A stretch of DNA of 9,470 bases from contig CP070810.1 in the NCBI GenBank assembly GCA_020343755.1, forward strand, positions 132,438 through 141,907. Direction: 5' to 3'. The stretch comes from Dehalococcoidia bacterium. GTDB lineage: Bacteria; Chloroflexota; Dehalococcoidia; Dehalococcoidales; E44-bin46. The position numbers and the translations under genes were made by a program. Within the stretch, counting starts at the first letter, position 1. Each line of letters begins with the position of its first letter. Of the stretch, positions 1 to 5,444 are shown one piece after another. The notes beneath the pieces are model-generated. The model saw nothing but the letters and a program-made list of their open reading frames with translations. It was not told the DNA's origin and did not search any database.

Positions 1-328
1 AGCCCGCGTTGAACTTGGCCTGGTAGCTGAGGTTAGAGGCCGTGTCCGTGGCTTCATCCTTGGTCGGGCGGTGCCTATTGGCGAAACTGTAACCGAAGTA
101 GGCGTGATCCCGGTGCTTGGTGTCCATCCAGATTATTGGCGCAAGGGCATTGCCACTAAATTGGTCAATGCCATATGTGATAAGTTTTGTGCCAAAGGTA
201 TCAAGACATTGCGCATGCGAATAGACCAGCGTGACAAGGACCTTATGAGCTTCTTTGAGCACATGGGCTTCAAGGCTGAACACCTTATAGACTACACTAA
301 GTCCCTTGAAAACTATAAAGGTGGCTAA
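1..328 (+). CDS. GNAT-family N-acetyltransferase, C-terminal part (5' end outside window)
   Basis: The reading frame is open from base 2 to the TAA at 326-328, so this is a partial gene whose N-terminus lies left of the window; the in-frame GTG at 71 is probably internal. The visible 108 or so residues match the C-terminal half of a GNAT fold. A beta strand (GVIPVLGVHP) leads into the acetyl-CoA pyrophosphate-binding loop WRKGIA (motif A, R/Q-x-x-G-x-G/A), followed by the helix ATKLVNAICDKF. A later strand (LRMRID) and the FFEHMGFKAE segment resemble the typical end of motif B. Family members move an acetyl group from acetyl-CoA to an amine of a small molecule or protein; the acceptor cannot be read from this fragment. 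Nothing ties it to the GRE cluster, and it is separated from the next + strand gene by 236 bp. Confidence 0.85.
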   Translation, partial: ARVELGLVAEVRGRVRGFILGRAVPIGETVTEVGVIPVLGVHPDYWRKGIATKLVNAICDKFCAKGIKTLRMRIDQRDKDLMSFFEHMGFKAEHLIDYTKSLENYKGG

Positions 329-552
329 GAAAGGGCGCGGTAGATGAAACCTAGGGCAGCAAGACCATTAGCATATTCGCAAGCTTGCTGTTTGTGGTTT
401 GCTCCAAAACTATTACATAGCCTTTTTGGGATTCCCTGAGTTAGTCTTGCCTTGCTATTTCCATTTCTGTGAGTAACAATCAGCCGAAAAGTAGCTCCAA
501 AGCATAGACAAGGGATTGGTAAAACATTGCCAGCGTGAACCGGTAAGGTCAT
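325..552 (-). CDS. Doubtful small ORF, 75 codons, unrecognised
   Basis: An ATG-to-TAG minus-strand frame of 75 codons fills most of the gap between the acetyltransferase and the DUF362 gene, overlapping the acetyltransferase stop by four bases. I recognise no domain, signal peptide or membrane segment. The composition is mixed (several Cys, a basic middle), no good Shine-Dalgarno sequence precedes the ATG, and the start codon overlaps the -10 box of the + strand promoter at 527-555. I think it is more likely non-coding or a remnant than a working gene. It is listed because nothing else occupies this stretch. Confidence 0.15.
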   Translation of the reverse strand: MTLPVHAGNVLPIPCLCFGATFRLIVTHRNGNSKARLTQGIPKRLCNSFGANHKQQACEYANGLAALGFIYRALS

Positions 553-555
553 AAT
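527..555 (+). promoter_or_regulatory. Predicted sigma70-type promoter for the DUF362 gene
   Basis: TTGCCA (527-532) and CATAAT (550-555) each match five of six consensus bases and are separated by exactly 17 bp. A start point six to ten bases past the -10 falls at about 562-565, on or just before the ATG at 565. The transcript would therefore have almost no leader, which agrees with the lack of a Shine-Dalgarno sequence there. This is pattern recognition only; no transcript data are available. Confidence 0.5.
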
Positions 556-564
556 AGCATCGAT

Positions 565-1545
565 ATGGCTGAGGTCTATTTCTTCACCGAGACGAAGAAG
601 CTGTTAAGCGCCCTCGACCTTCTTGGCATTGATGACTTTAGAGGTGAAAGGGTTCCCATAAAGCTTCATATGGGGGAGCCAGGGAATAGGTATTATATTT
701 CCCCGGCTATTGTCAAGCTAGTGGTAGGAAGGCTCAAGGAAGCCTGGGCTGAACCCTTCCTATTCGACACCACGGTGACTTACCCTGGTCTTAGGTCTAC
801 TAGGGAGGGACATAAGGAGGTGGCTTACAAGCATGGCTTTGGGGAGGATGAGATTGGTTGTAAAGTGGTCATTGGGGAGGAAGGGGTGAAGGTCATCGAA
901 GGAGGGCATCGCTTTGAGGTGGCGAAAGAGATATACGAAAGCAGCCACCTTATAGTAATCTCCCACGTCAAAGGACATATTTCAGCTGGTTTCGGAGGCG
1001 CTATTAAGAATCTGGGCATGGGCGGGGTAACCAAATGGACCAAACAGAGAATTCACCACATGAGTCATCCTAAGCATTCAGAGGGGGAGTGCGACCTCTG
1101 TGGCTCATGCGCTGAGGTCTGCCACTACCACGCCATAACTGTGGATGAAGTGTGGAGGTATAATAGTGCCGCTTGCTACGGCTGCAACAAGTGCGTATCC
1201 GCCTGCCCTAACGGGGCTTTGAGCTATGGGGTTATGGACCTCCACAAGGGGCTGGCGCTAGCAGCTAAGGCATGCCTGCAGGGCAAGAGGGCACTCTATG
1301 TAAATGCCTTGGTTAACATAACTCGTAGTTGTGACTGCGAGTCTAACCCCGGTCCTATAATCTGCCCCGATATAGGCTATCTGGCATCCAATGAACTGGC
1401 GGCTATAGATAGAGCCTCGCTGGAAATCATAGATAAGGTCAAGCCGGGGGTGTTTGAAAAAGTAAACCTGGTTGACCCCTCAAAGCAAGTTCACTACGCC
1501 CAGGAGATCGGGCTCGTCAGCTCATACCGGCTACGGAAGCTTTAA
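565..1545 (+). CDS. DUF362 domain protein with two 4Fe-4S ferredoxin motifs
   Basis: This 326-residue protein has a DUF362 core split around a ferredoxin insert. The N-terminal part (about residues 28-165) holds the family-like VPIKLHMGEPGN and the Gly-rich SAGFGGAIKNLGMG stretch. Residues 176-186 (CDLCGSCAEVC) and 204-215 (CYGCNKCVSACP) are two C-x2-C-x2-C-x3-C motifs, each expected to bind a [4Fe-4S] cluster. The first lacks the usual proline after its last Cys. The C-terminal part has the DUF362 signature CDCESNPG...DIGYLASNELAAIDRAS. It is probably a cytoplasmic electron-transfer or iron-sulfur protein, as no signal peptide or membrane helix is seen. The biochemical role of the family is poorly defined. 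An in-frame stop at 544-546 and no other start before 565 fix the ATG. No Shine-Dalgarno sequence is present, in line with near-leaderless expression. It is likely co-transcribed with the flavin reductase gene 37 bp downstream. Confidence 0.9.
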   Translation: MAEVYFFTETKKLLSALDLLGIDDFRGERVPIKLHMGEPGNRYYISPAIVKLVVGRLKEAWAEPFLFDTTVTYPGLRSTREGHKEVAYKHGFGEDEIGCKVVIGEEGVKVIEGGHRFEVAKEIYESSHLIVISHVKGHISAGFGGAIKNLGMGGVTKWTKQRIHHMSHPKHSEGECDLCGSCAEVCHYHAITVDEVWRYNSAACYGCNKCVSACPNGALSYGVMDLHKGLALAAKACLQGKRALYVNALVNITRSCDCESNPGPIICPDIGYLASNELAAIDRASLEIIDKVKPGVFEKVNLVDPSKQVHYAQEIGLVSSYRLRKL

Positions 1546-1582
1546 TTAAGAATATGAATACTAATTTGGGGGAGGGAAGCTT

Positions 1583-2161
1583 ATGAATAAGATTATAATG
1601 GGACCTCAAACATTGATTTACCCCATGCCGGCTCTTTTAGTCGGAGCGAATGTCAATAATAAACCGAATTTTATGACCGTTGCCTGGAGTGGTATTGCCA
1701 ATGGTGAGCCGCCAATGATTTCGGTAGCCATACGACGTACACGGTACACCCTCAGAGGCATCAGGCAGAACCTGACCTTTTCCGTTAATGTACCTTCCAC
1801 TGACATGGTAAGGGAGACAGACTACTGCGGCCTTACCCATGGCTCTGAAGTTAATAAAGTCGAAGTCTGTCAGTTCAAGGTTTTTTACGGCGAATTAGGT
1901 AACGCCCCGCTTATTGAGCAATGCCCTATCAATCTAGAGTGTAAAGTTGCGCATATCCTGGACTTAGACAGTCATTCGCTTGTTGTCGGTAGAATCGAGG
2001 AGACCCATGTCTCAGAAGACTGCCTCACCCACGGGAAGCCAGACGTTAATAAAATTAAGCCCCTTAGCTACATTAGAGCCCCAGCTGAACGATATCAAGC
2101 CCTAGGAAAGGTCATAGCTAAAGCATTCAGCATCGGTGAGGAGCTCAAAGCGAGACAATAA
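1583..2161 (+). CDS. Flavin reductase-like (flavoredoxin-type) FMN-binding split-barrel protein
   Basis: This 192-residue protein matches the flavin reductase-like/flavoredoxin family. It has an N-terminal PMPALLVGANVNNKPNFMTVAWSGIAN segment (residues 14-40), then PPMISVAIRRTRYT with the basic stretch that contacts the flavin phosphate. FSVNVPS (66-72), a YCGLTHG segment (81-87) and L-CKVAHILDLDSHSLVVGRI (about 118-138) complete the split barrel. Family members bind FMN non-covalently and pass electrons between reduced carriers and flavin or other acceptors. The length is typical (about 190). A strong Shine-Dalgarno sequence (GGGGGAGGGA, 1568-1577) sits about six bases before the ATG. It follows the DUF362 iron-sulfur protein in the same direction, so the two may form a small electron-transfer pair. 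The natural partner or acceptor cannot be told from the sequence. Confidence 0.88.
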   Translation: MNKIIMGPQTLIYPMPALLVGANVNNKPNFMTVAWSGIANGEPPMISVAIRRTRYTLRGIRQNLTFSVNVPSTDMVRETDYCGLTHGSEVNKVEVCQFKVFYGELGNAPLIEQCPINLECKVAHILDLDSHSLVVGRIEETHVSEDCLTHGKPDVNKIKPLSYIRAPAERYQALGKVIAKAFSIGEELKARQ

Positions 2162-2195
2162 ACGTTAAACGAGAAGAGGATAACAAGAGGACACG

Positions 2196-2237
2196 ATGGG
2201 CAATATCATCAAAAGTGAGGTGTCGCTGCTTATTTAA
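2196..2237 (+). other. 13-codon ORF with a Shine-Dalgarno sequence; possible stub of a lost gene
   Basis: Thirty-four bases after the flavin reductase stop, AGAGG (2186-2190) precedes an ATG that opens a 13-codon frame ending at TAA 2235-2237, one base before the end of the convergent SDR gene. The opening (MGNIIKSEV) looks like a normal protein N-terminus but is cut short. It may be the 5' remnant of a third gene of the + strand operon, broken when the minus-strand block was joined here. It could equally be chance or a real tiny peptide. Confidence 0.15.
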
Positions 2238-2238
2238 A

Positions 2239-2994
2239 TCAACGAGCCGTCCAGCCAGCATCTACCGGGAGTACAACGCCGGTAATCATTTTCGCTGCAT
2301 CGCTGGCTAGAAAGCAGGTAGCCGCAGCAACATCATCAACTGTTGCCAGACAGTGAAGAGGGGTGTTGTCTAAAACGTAGGCTTTGAATTCGGGGTCACT
2401 TAAATAACCCCGGGTCATCTTGGTTAGAACAAAGGTTGGGGCTACAGCGTTTACCCGAATATTATATGGTGCCCACTCAATAGCCTCTTGGCGGGTTAGC
2501 TGAACCACTCCTCCCTTGCTGGCACAATAAGAAGCCCGCTTCGGTCCACCAACAAGACCGAATATTGAGGCGATGTTAACAATAGCTCCAGTCTTACGTG
2601 GTATCATCGACTGGACGGCAACTGCCTGATTGCAAAAAAATAACCCCTTGGTATTGAGTGACAGAATTGCATCCCAGTCAGCCTCAGTGACCTCTTGGGC
2701 CAGCTTGGGAATGTTAGTTCCGGCCACACAGACAAGAATGTCAACTTCACCTAGCTCCTGCCTTATACGGCCGACTGTAGGGGCGATTGCCGGTGTATCA
2801 GTTACATCTAGCTGGTAACCCTGGGCAACACCCTTATGTTGCACACTTTTGGTGGCTTCTTTCAGACGGTCTGGTTGGCAATCAATTAAAGCAACACGCG
2901 CCCCACTGTCAGCTAACAATCGGGCACAGGCTAAACCGATATCACCAGCAGCTCCGGTTACGATGGCTACCTTGTTACCAAAGGTGATATTCAA
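2239..2994 (-). CDS. SDR-family NAD(P)-dependent oxidoreductase
   Basis: This 251-residue classical short-chain dehydrogenase is of normal family length. The cofactor loop is TGAAGDIG (residues 13-20), with Asp in place of the usual second Gly. Asp38 at the end of beta-2 (VALID) favours NAD(H) over NADP(H). CVAG (89-92) stands where NNAG usually is, and Asn114, Ser143, Tyr156 and Lys160 (YCASK) form the catalytic tetrad. The C-terminus (GVVLPVDAGWTA) is typical. It reversibly oxidises an alcohol to a ketone or aldehyde in the cytoplasm; the substrate is not deducible. The start is TTG at 2992-2994: no ATG or GTG occurs upstream in frame before a stop, and AGAGGA lies six bases ahead. It is downstream of the GRE/activase/MDR genes but separated by 269 bp with its own predicted promoter, so it may be a separately controlled partner of that cluster. 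Confidence 0.93.
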   Translation of the reverse strand: MNITFGNKVAIVTGAAGDIGLACARLLADSGARVALIDCQPDRLKEATKSVQHKGVAQGYQLDVTDTPAIAPTVGRIRQELGEVDILVCVAGTNIPKLAQEVTEADWDAILSLNTKGLFFCNQAVAVQSMIPRKTGAIVNIASIFGLVGGPKRASYCASKGGVVQLTRQEAIEWAPYNIRVNAVAPTFVLTKMTRGYLSDPEFKAYVLDNTPLHCLATVDDVAAATCFLASDAAKMITGVVLPVDAGWTAR

Positions 2995-3000
2995 ATAATG

Positions 3001-3006
3001 TCCTCT
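3001..3006 (-). promoter_or_regulatory. Ribosome binding site fixing the TTG start of the SDR gene
   Basis: AGAGGA on the minus strand ends six bases before the TTG at 2994. No ATG or GTG is available in frame between this site and the upstream stop, so it supports TTG initiation. Confidence 0.65.
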
Positions 3007-3066
3007 TTCTAGATTGTACTAAGCGGTTTTTATTTTGAGAAAATTCTAAGTATTGGCTTATACCGC

Positions 3067-3090
3067 TAACATGTTACTGTACAGACGTCT
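3067..3090 (-). promoter_or_regulatory. Three adjoining perfect palindromes over the SDR promoter (candidate operator)
   Basis: TAACATGTTA (3067-3076), CTGTACAG (3077-3084) and AGACGTCT (3083-3090) are each perfect dyads. They abut or overlap without a gap, covering the -10 box and most of the spacer of the promoter at 3071-3099. Such placement is typical of a repressor or activator binding region, but the cognate regulator is not in the window. Confidence 0.4.
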
Positions 3091-3099
3091 AAGTGTCAA
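3071..3099 (-). promoter_or_regulatory. Predicted sigma70-type promoter of the SDR gene
   Basis: On the minus strand a perfect -35 TTGACA (3094-3099) is followed after 17 bp by TAACAT (3071-3076), which matches four of six -10 bases. The start point would be near 3064, giving a leader of about 70 nt before the TTG start. This suggests the SDR gene can be expressed separately from the GRE operon. Confidence 0.5.
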
Positions 3100-3114
3100 C
3101 GGAGGGGGCTCTGG

Positions 3115-3143
3115 GAGGTGCTAGGCAGACTACTGCCTTCCTC
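3115..3143. other. Imperfect hairpin in the MDR-SDR intergenic region
   Basis: AGGCAG (3123-3128), loop ACTA, and CTGCCT (3133-3138) form a 6-bp stem. GAGG (3115-3118) can pair with CCTC (3140-3143) across an internal loop. It lies in the 269-bp gap after the MDR dehydrogenase and just upstream of the SDR promoter. No T-run follows on the minus strand, so it is not a canonical terminator for the MDR gene, though it could mark the 3' end of that transcript. The rest of the gap holds no recognisable gene. Confidence 0.3.
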
Positions 3144-3263
3144 ACTATTTGCCTTCGGGCTCACCGTTACCTACAACGAATGGCACCATAGCTTGCTACT
3201 TAAGTCGTGCATTATTACCTGAGCCGGTGGTGCTGACAATATATTTTGGCTGATATTTATGAC

Positions 3264-4316
3264 TTACTCGTCAGGTTCTACTATTACCTTGATCTCATTA
3301 TTACCTGACGAAGTGAGTACATCAAATCCCTTTTTGACAATATCACTCAACTTAATCTTAGACGTTATCACTTCTTCGATTGGCGAAATGTGCCTCTTTA
3401 AGAGCTCAATGACCATGGGAAATTCATCGTGGTAGTAGCAGAAGCTAGCCTGTAAATTATATTCGCCAAGATTAAACTGCAAAGGAACAATCGGGACTTC
3501 ATGGGCCAGCAACCCGATAAGAATAATTTGCCCCCTGGGTCGGAGAAATCCAGGTGCGCTTTGGAAAGCCTGGGGTATTCCAGAACAATCAAATACCACA
3601 TCAACTCCCACTCTATCGGTGAGTTCGAGCACTTCCTCCTTTAGGTTTGAAACCTCTTGTGGATTAAACACATAGTCTGCGCCCAGCTTCTCGGCCATTT
3701 CGGTTCTTTTTTCAATCACTTCGGTAGCAACGATTAATCCCGCACCGGCATTCTTTAGATGTGTTATAACCCCAAGGCCTATCATTCCACAGCCCAACAC
3801 CATTGCTCTCTCTCTGGGCTTAAAATTTGATATCCTGACCGCATGTAGCGAGCAAGCTAGGGGCTCAACTAGCGTTCCTTCTTCAAAGGATACTTCGCCA
3901 GGAAGAGCATATAACCTGTATTCTGGGTGGGGAATTCTGACATACTTGGCAAAGCCTCCGGCGTCCTCTAAACCAGGCACGCAACCTATCTCATGGTCCA
4001 TTGCGTGGGGGCAGCACGAAGTAAACCCGCGTTTACAAGCGTAGCACTCACCACACTCATATAACTCGTTGCACACCACCCTGTCCCCCACTTTCCAACC
4101 TTTTAAATTCTTGCCCACTTTGGCAATAACTCCCGAAAATTCATGCCCCAAATAGGTCCCTGGTTGGATAAGGTCGCGAGTTCTATATGAACCCAGGTCA
4201 CTGCCACAAATTCCGCAATATTTAACCTCGATTAACACCTCATTGTCAGAAATTTCGGGCACTGGCACTTCTTCAAGAACAATATCTCCTGGTCCTCTTA
4301 ATAGTGCTGCTTTCAC
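3264..4316 (-). CDS. Zinc-dependent medium-chain (MDR) alcohol dehydrogenase, sorbitol/threonine/butanediol DH-like
   Basis: This 350-residue zinc alcohol dehydrogenase has the normal length. Catalytic zinc ligands are Cys37 (GICGSD), His58/Glu59 (GHEF) and Glu151 (VEPLACSLHA). The structural zinc lobe is Cys88, Cys91, Cys94 and Cys102. The Rossmann loop is GCGMIG (175-180), with Glu199 at the end of the next strand (VATEV), which suggests NAD(H). The VEPLACSLHAV segment is characteristic of the polyol/threonine/butanediol dehydrogenase branch, not ethanol dehydrogenases. It acts in the cytoplasm on a secondary or vicinal alcohol; the exact substrate is unknown. The start is GTG, fixed by a near-perfect AGGAGGTG Shine-Dalgarno sequence (4321-4328). 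It follows the GRE activase by 80 bp in the same direction. It probably belongs to the GRE operon and handles a GRE substrate precursor or product. Confidence 0.93.
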   Translation of the reverse strand: MKAALLRGPGDIVLEEVPVPEISDNEVLIEVKYCGICGSDLGSYRTRDLIQPGTYLGHEFSGVIAKVGKNLKGWKVGDRVVCNELYECGECYACKRGFTSCCPHAMDHEIGCVPGLEDAGGFAKYVRIPHPEYRLYALPGEVSFEEGTLVEPLACSLHAVRISNFKPRERAMVLGCGMIGLGVITHLKNAGAGLIVATEVIEKRTEMAEKLGADYVFNPQEVSNLKEEVLELTDRVGVDVVFDCSGIPQAFQSAPGFLRPRGQIILIGLLAHEVPIVPLQFNLGEYNLQASFCYYHDEFPMVIELLKRHISPIEEVITSKIKLSDIVKKGFDVLTSSGNNEIKVIVEPDE

Positions 4317-4327
4317 TTTTCACCTCC

Positions 4328-4399
4328 TGAAGACGTAATAAATCTTCGCAGGGCTTAAATCTACGTGTCAGAGATTTCACATAACTCAGCCCGTCTTCA
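4328..4399 (-). other. Nested inverted repeats spanning the activase-MDR intergenic region
   Basis: Three stems nest in order. TGAAGACG (4328-4335) pairs with CGTCTTCA (4392-4399), GGGCT (4351-4355) with AGCCC (4388-4392), and AAATCT (4357-4362) with AGATTT (4372-4377), with a 9-nt apical loop. The two outer stems share base 4392. On the minus strand, the structure begins at the TGA stop of the activase and ends next to the AGGAGGTG ribosome binding site of the MDR gene. It could therefore affect mRNA processing, stability or translation of the MDR gene. No T-run makes it a terminator. Confidence 0.4.
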
Positions 4400-5356
4400 A
4401 AATACTCCGGTCATTTCCTTTAGGCCAAACGATTTTACCCTATTTCTAAGCTTCTCCATTTGTTGTTCGCTAGGTGGCCTAACCTCTCTCAGCTCATATT
4501 GTATGCCTAACTGTCTATATTTAGATGAGCCAAGCGCATGATAAGGCAGCAGCTCTATCATTGTGCCGCCTGATTCAGTCACAAACCTAGCTATGGCCCC
4601 TACGTCCTGTTTAGAATCATTATAACCTGGAACTATTGGGATGCGAACAATAACCTCACAGTCCACCTTGCCAGAGAGGACTCGCTTGGCATTACTCAGA
4701 ATCAACTCATTTGACACCCCGGTCAGCTCCTTGTGCTTCTGCGGGTCCATATGCTTGATGTCATAATATAGCAGGTCTATATATTTCGAGATTTGTTTCA
4801 GGTGTTGCCATGGCCCGTGGCCACATGTCTCTAGAGCGGTATGAAAGAACCGCTCCTTGCACATCTTGAGAAGGGCTAGCACAAACTCAAATTGTATCAA
4901 GGGCTCACCACCACCTACAGTAATTCCTCCACCCGACCTATTGTAGAAGGACCAATCTTTTTCAACCTCGGCTAACACCTCTTCTACTGTCATTCTCTTC
5001 CCAGCGATAGTTCGAGCCCCAAACAGACAAGCCTCAGTACACTTCCCACGAGACTGGCAAAGCTCCCAATCGGTAACGGCTTTGCCTTCTGGTGATAAAC
5101 TAATTGCTCCCTCGGGACAGGCGTCGACACATGGAGCCTTACACTTATCAGCACCGACGCATTTAATACTTAAGAAGCGAAGCTGGGGGCGATGCTTTTG
5201 ACCCTCCGGATTGCAACACCATTTGCATGCCAATGGGCACCCCTGCATAAATACCAGGGTTCTGATACCAGGTCCGTCGTGAAGGGAAAATCGCTGGATG
5301 TCAAATACCCACCCCGTAATTTGCTTACGCTCACTTAGAACCTCTCCACTTGTCAC
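4397..5356 (-). CDS. Glycyl radical enzyme activase (radical SAM, with ferredoxin-type insert)
   Basis: This 319-residue radical SAM protein should cleave S-adenosylmethionine and abstract hydrogen from Gly797 of the neighbouring GRE. The family signature FDIQRFSLHDGPGIRTLVF (18-36) is followed by the cluster motif C40-x3-C44-x2-C47 (GCPLACKWC, with an extra Cys48). A ferredoxin insert has Cys66, 72, 76 and 80 (ending CPEGAI) and then Cys100, 106 and 110. Where a fourth Cys of the second set is expected (position 103) there is Arg. The SAM-binding VGGGEPL (147-153) and the DIKHMD...H..LTGVSN segment (199-216) are typical of activases. The length fits the insert-bearing activases of non-PFL GREs (about 300-320), and is longer than PflA. 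GTG is used as start, directly after an in-frame TAG; GAGAGGGGA lies about 11 bases upstream, a rather long spacing. It is 88 bp after the GRE gene, with a hairpin between them. Confidence 0.95.
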   Translation of the reverse strand: MTSGEVLSERKQITGWVFDIQRFSLHDGPGIRTLVFMQGCPLACKWCCNPEGQKHRPQLRFLSIKCVGADKCKAPCVDACPEGAISLSPEGKAVTDWELCQSRGKCTEACLFGARTIAGKRMTVEEVLAEVEKDWSFYNRSGGGITVGGGEPLIQFEFVLALLKMCKERFFHTALETCGHGPWQHLKQISKYIDLLYYDIKHMDPQKHKELTGVSNELILSNAKRVLSGKVDCEVIVRIPIVPGYNDSKQDVGAIARFVTESGGTMIELLPYHALGSSKYRQLGIQYELREVRPPSEQQMEKLRNRVKSFGLKEMTGVF

Positions 5357-5398
5357 CTACTATGTGTCCCCTCTCTTGGAACAGTCTTAAGACAAGAA

Positions 5399-5425
5399 AC
5401 CCCCAGTCCATATAGTACTGGGGGT
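5399..5425 (-). terminator. Intercistronic hairpin between GRE and activase genes (partial terminator/attenuator)
   Basis: A perfect 9-bp stem, ACCCCCAGT (5399-5407) with ACTGGGGGT (5417-5425), encloses a 9-nt loop. On the minus strand it is followed by the T-rich TTTCTTGTCTT. It lies 19 bases past the GRE stop and upstream of the activase. The interrupted T-run suggests a leaky rather than full terminator, or an mRNA-stabilising 3' hairpin. Either would yield more GRE than activase, which makes sense because the activase acts catalytically. Confidence 0.6.
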
Positions 5426-5444
5426 CACTTTAAGCTCAACCCTG

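Noticed and set aside
3064..3200. Possible insertion-sequence end: TGTTACTGTACAG at one side and a short minus-strand peptide ending GEPEGK before a stop
   Set aside because: No matching terminal inverted repeat, target duplication or transposase domain was found in the window. The same bases are better explained as a promoter with palindromes.
3182..3233. Inverted repeat GCACCA (3183-3188) / TGGTGC (3228-3233) after the MDR gene as its terminator
   Set aside because: The arms are only 6 bp, with a 39-nt loop and no T-run on the minus strand.
5384..5393. Perfect palindrome GTCTTAAGAC between the GRE hairpin and the activase start
   Set aside because: With no loop it cannot form a useful RNA hairpin alone, and a single 10-bp dyad is weak evidence for an operator inside an operon.
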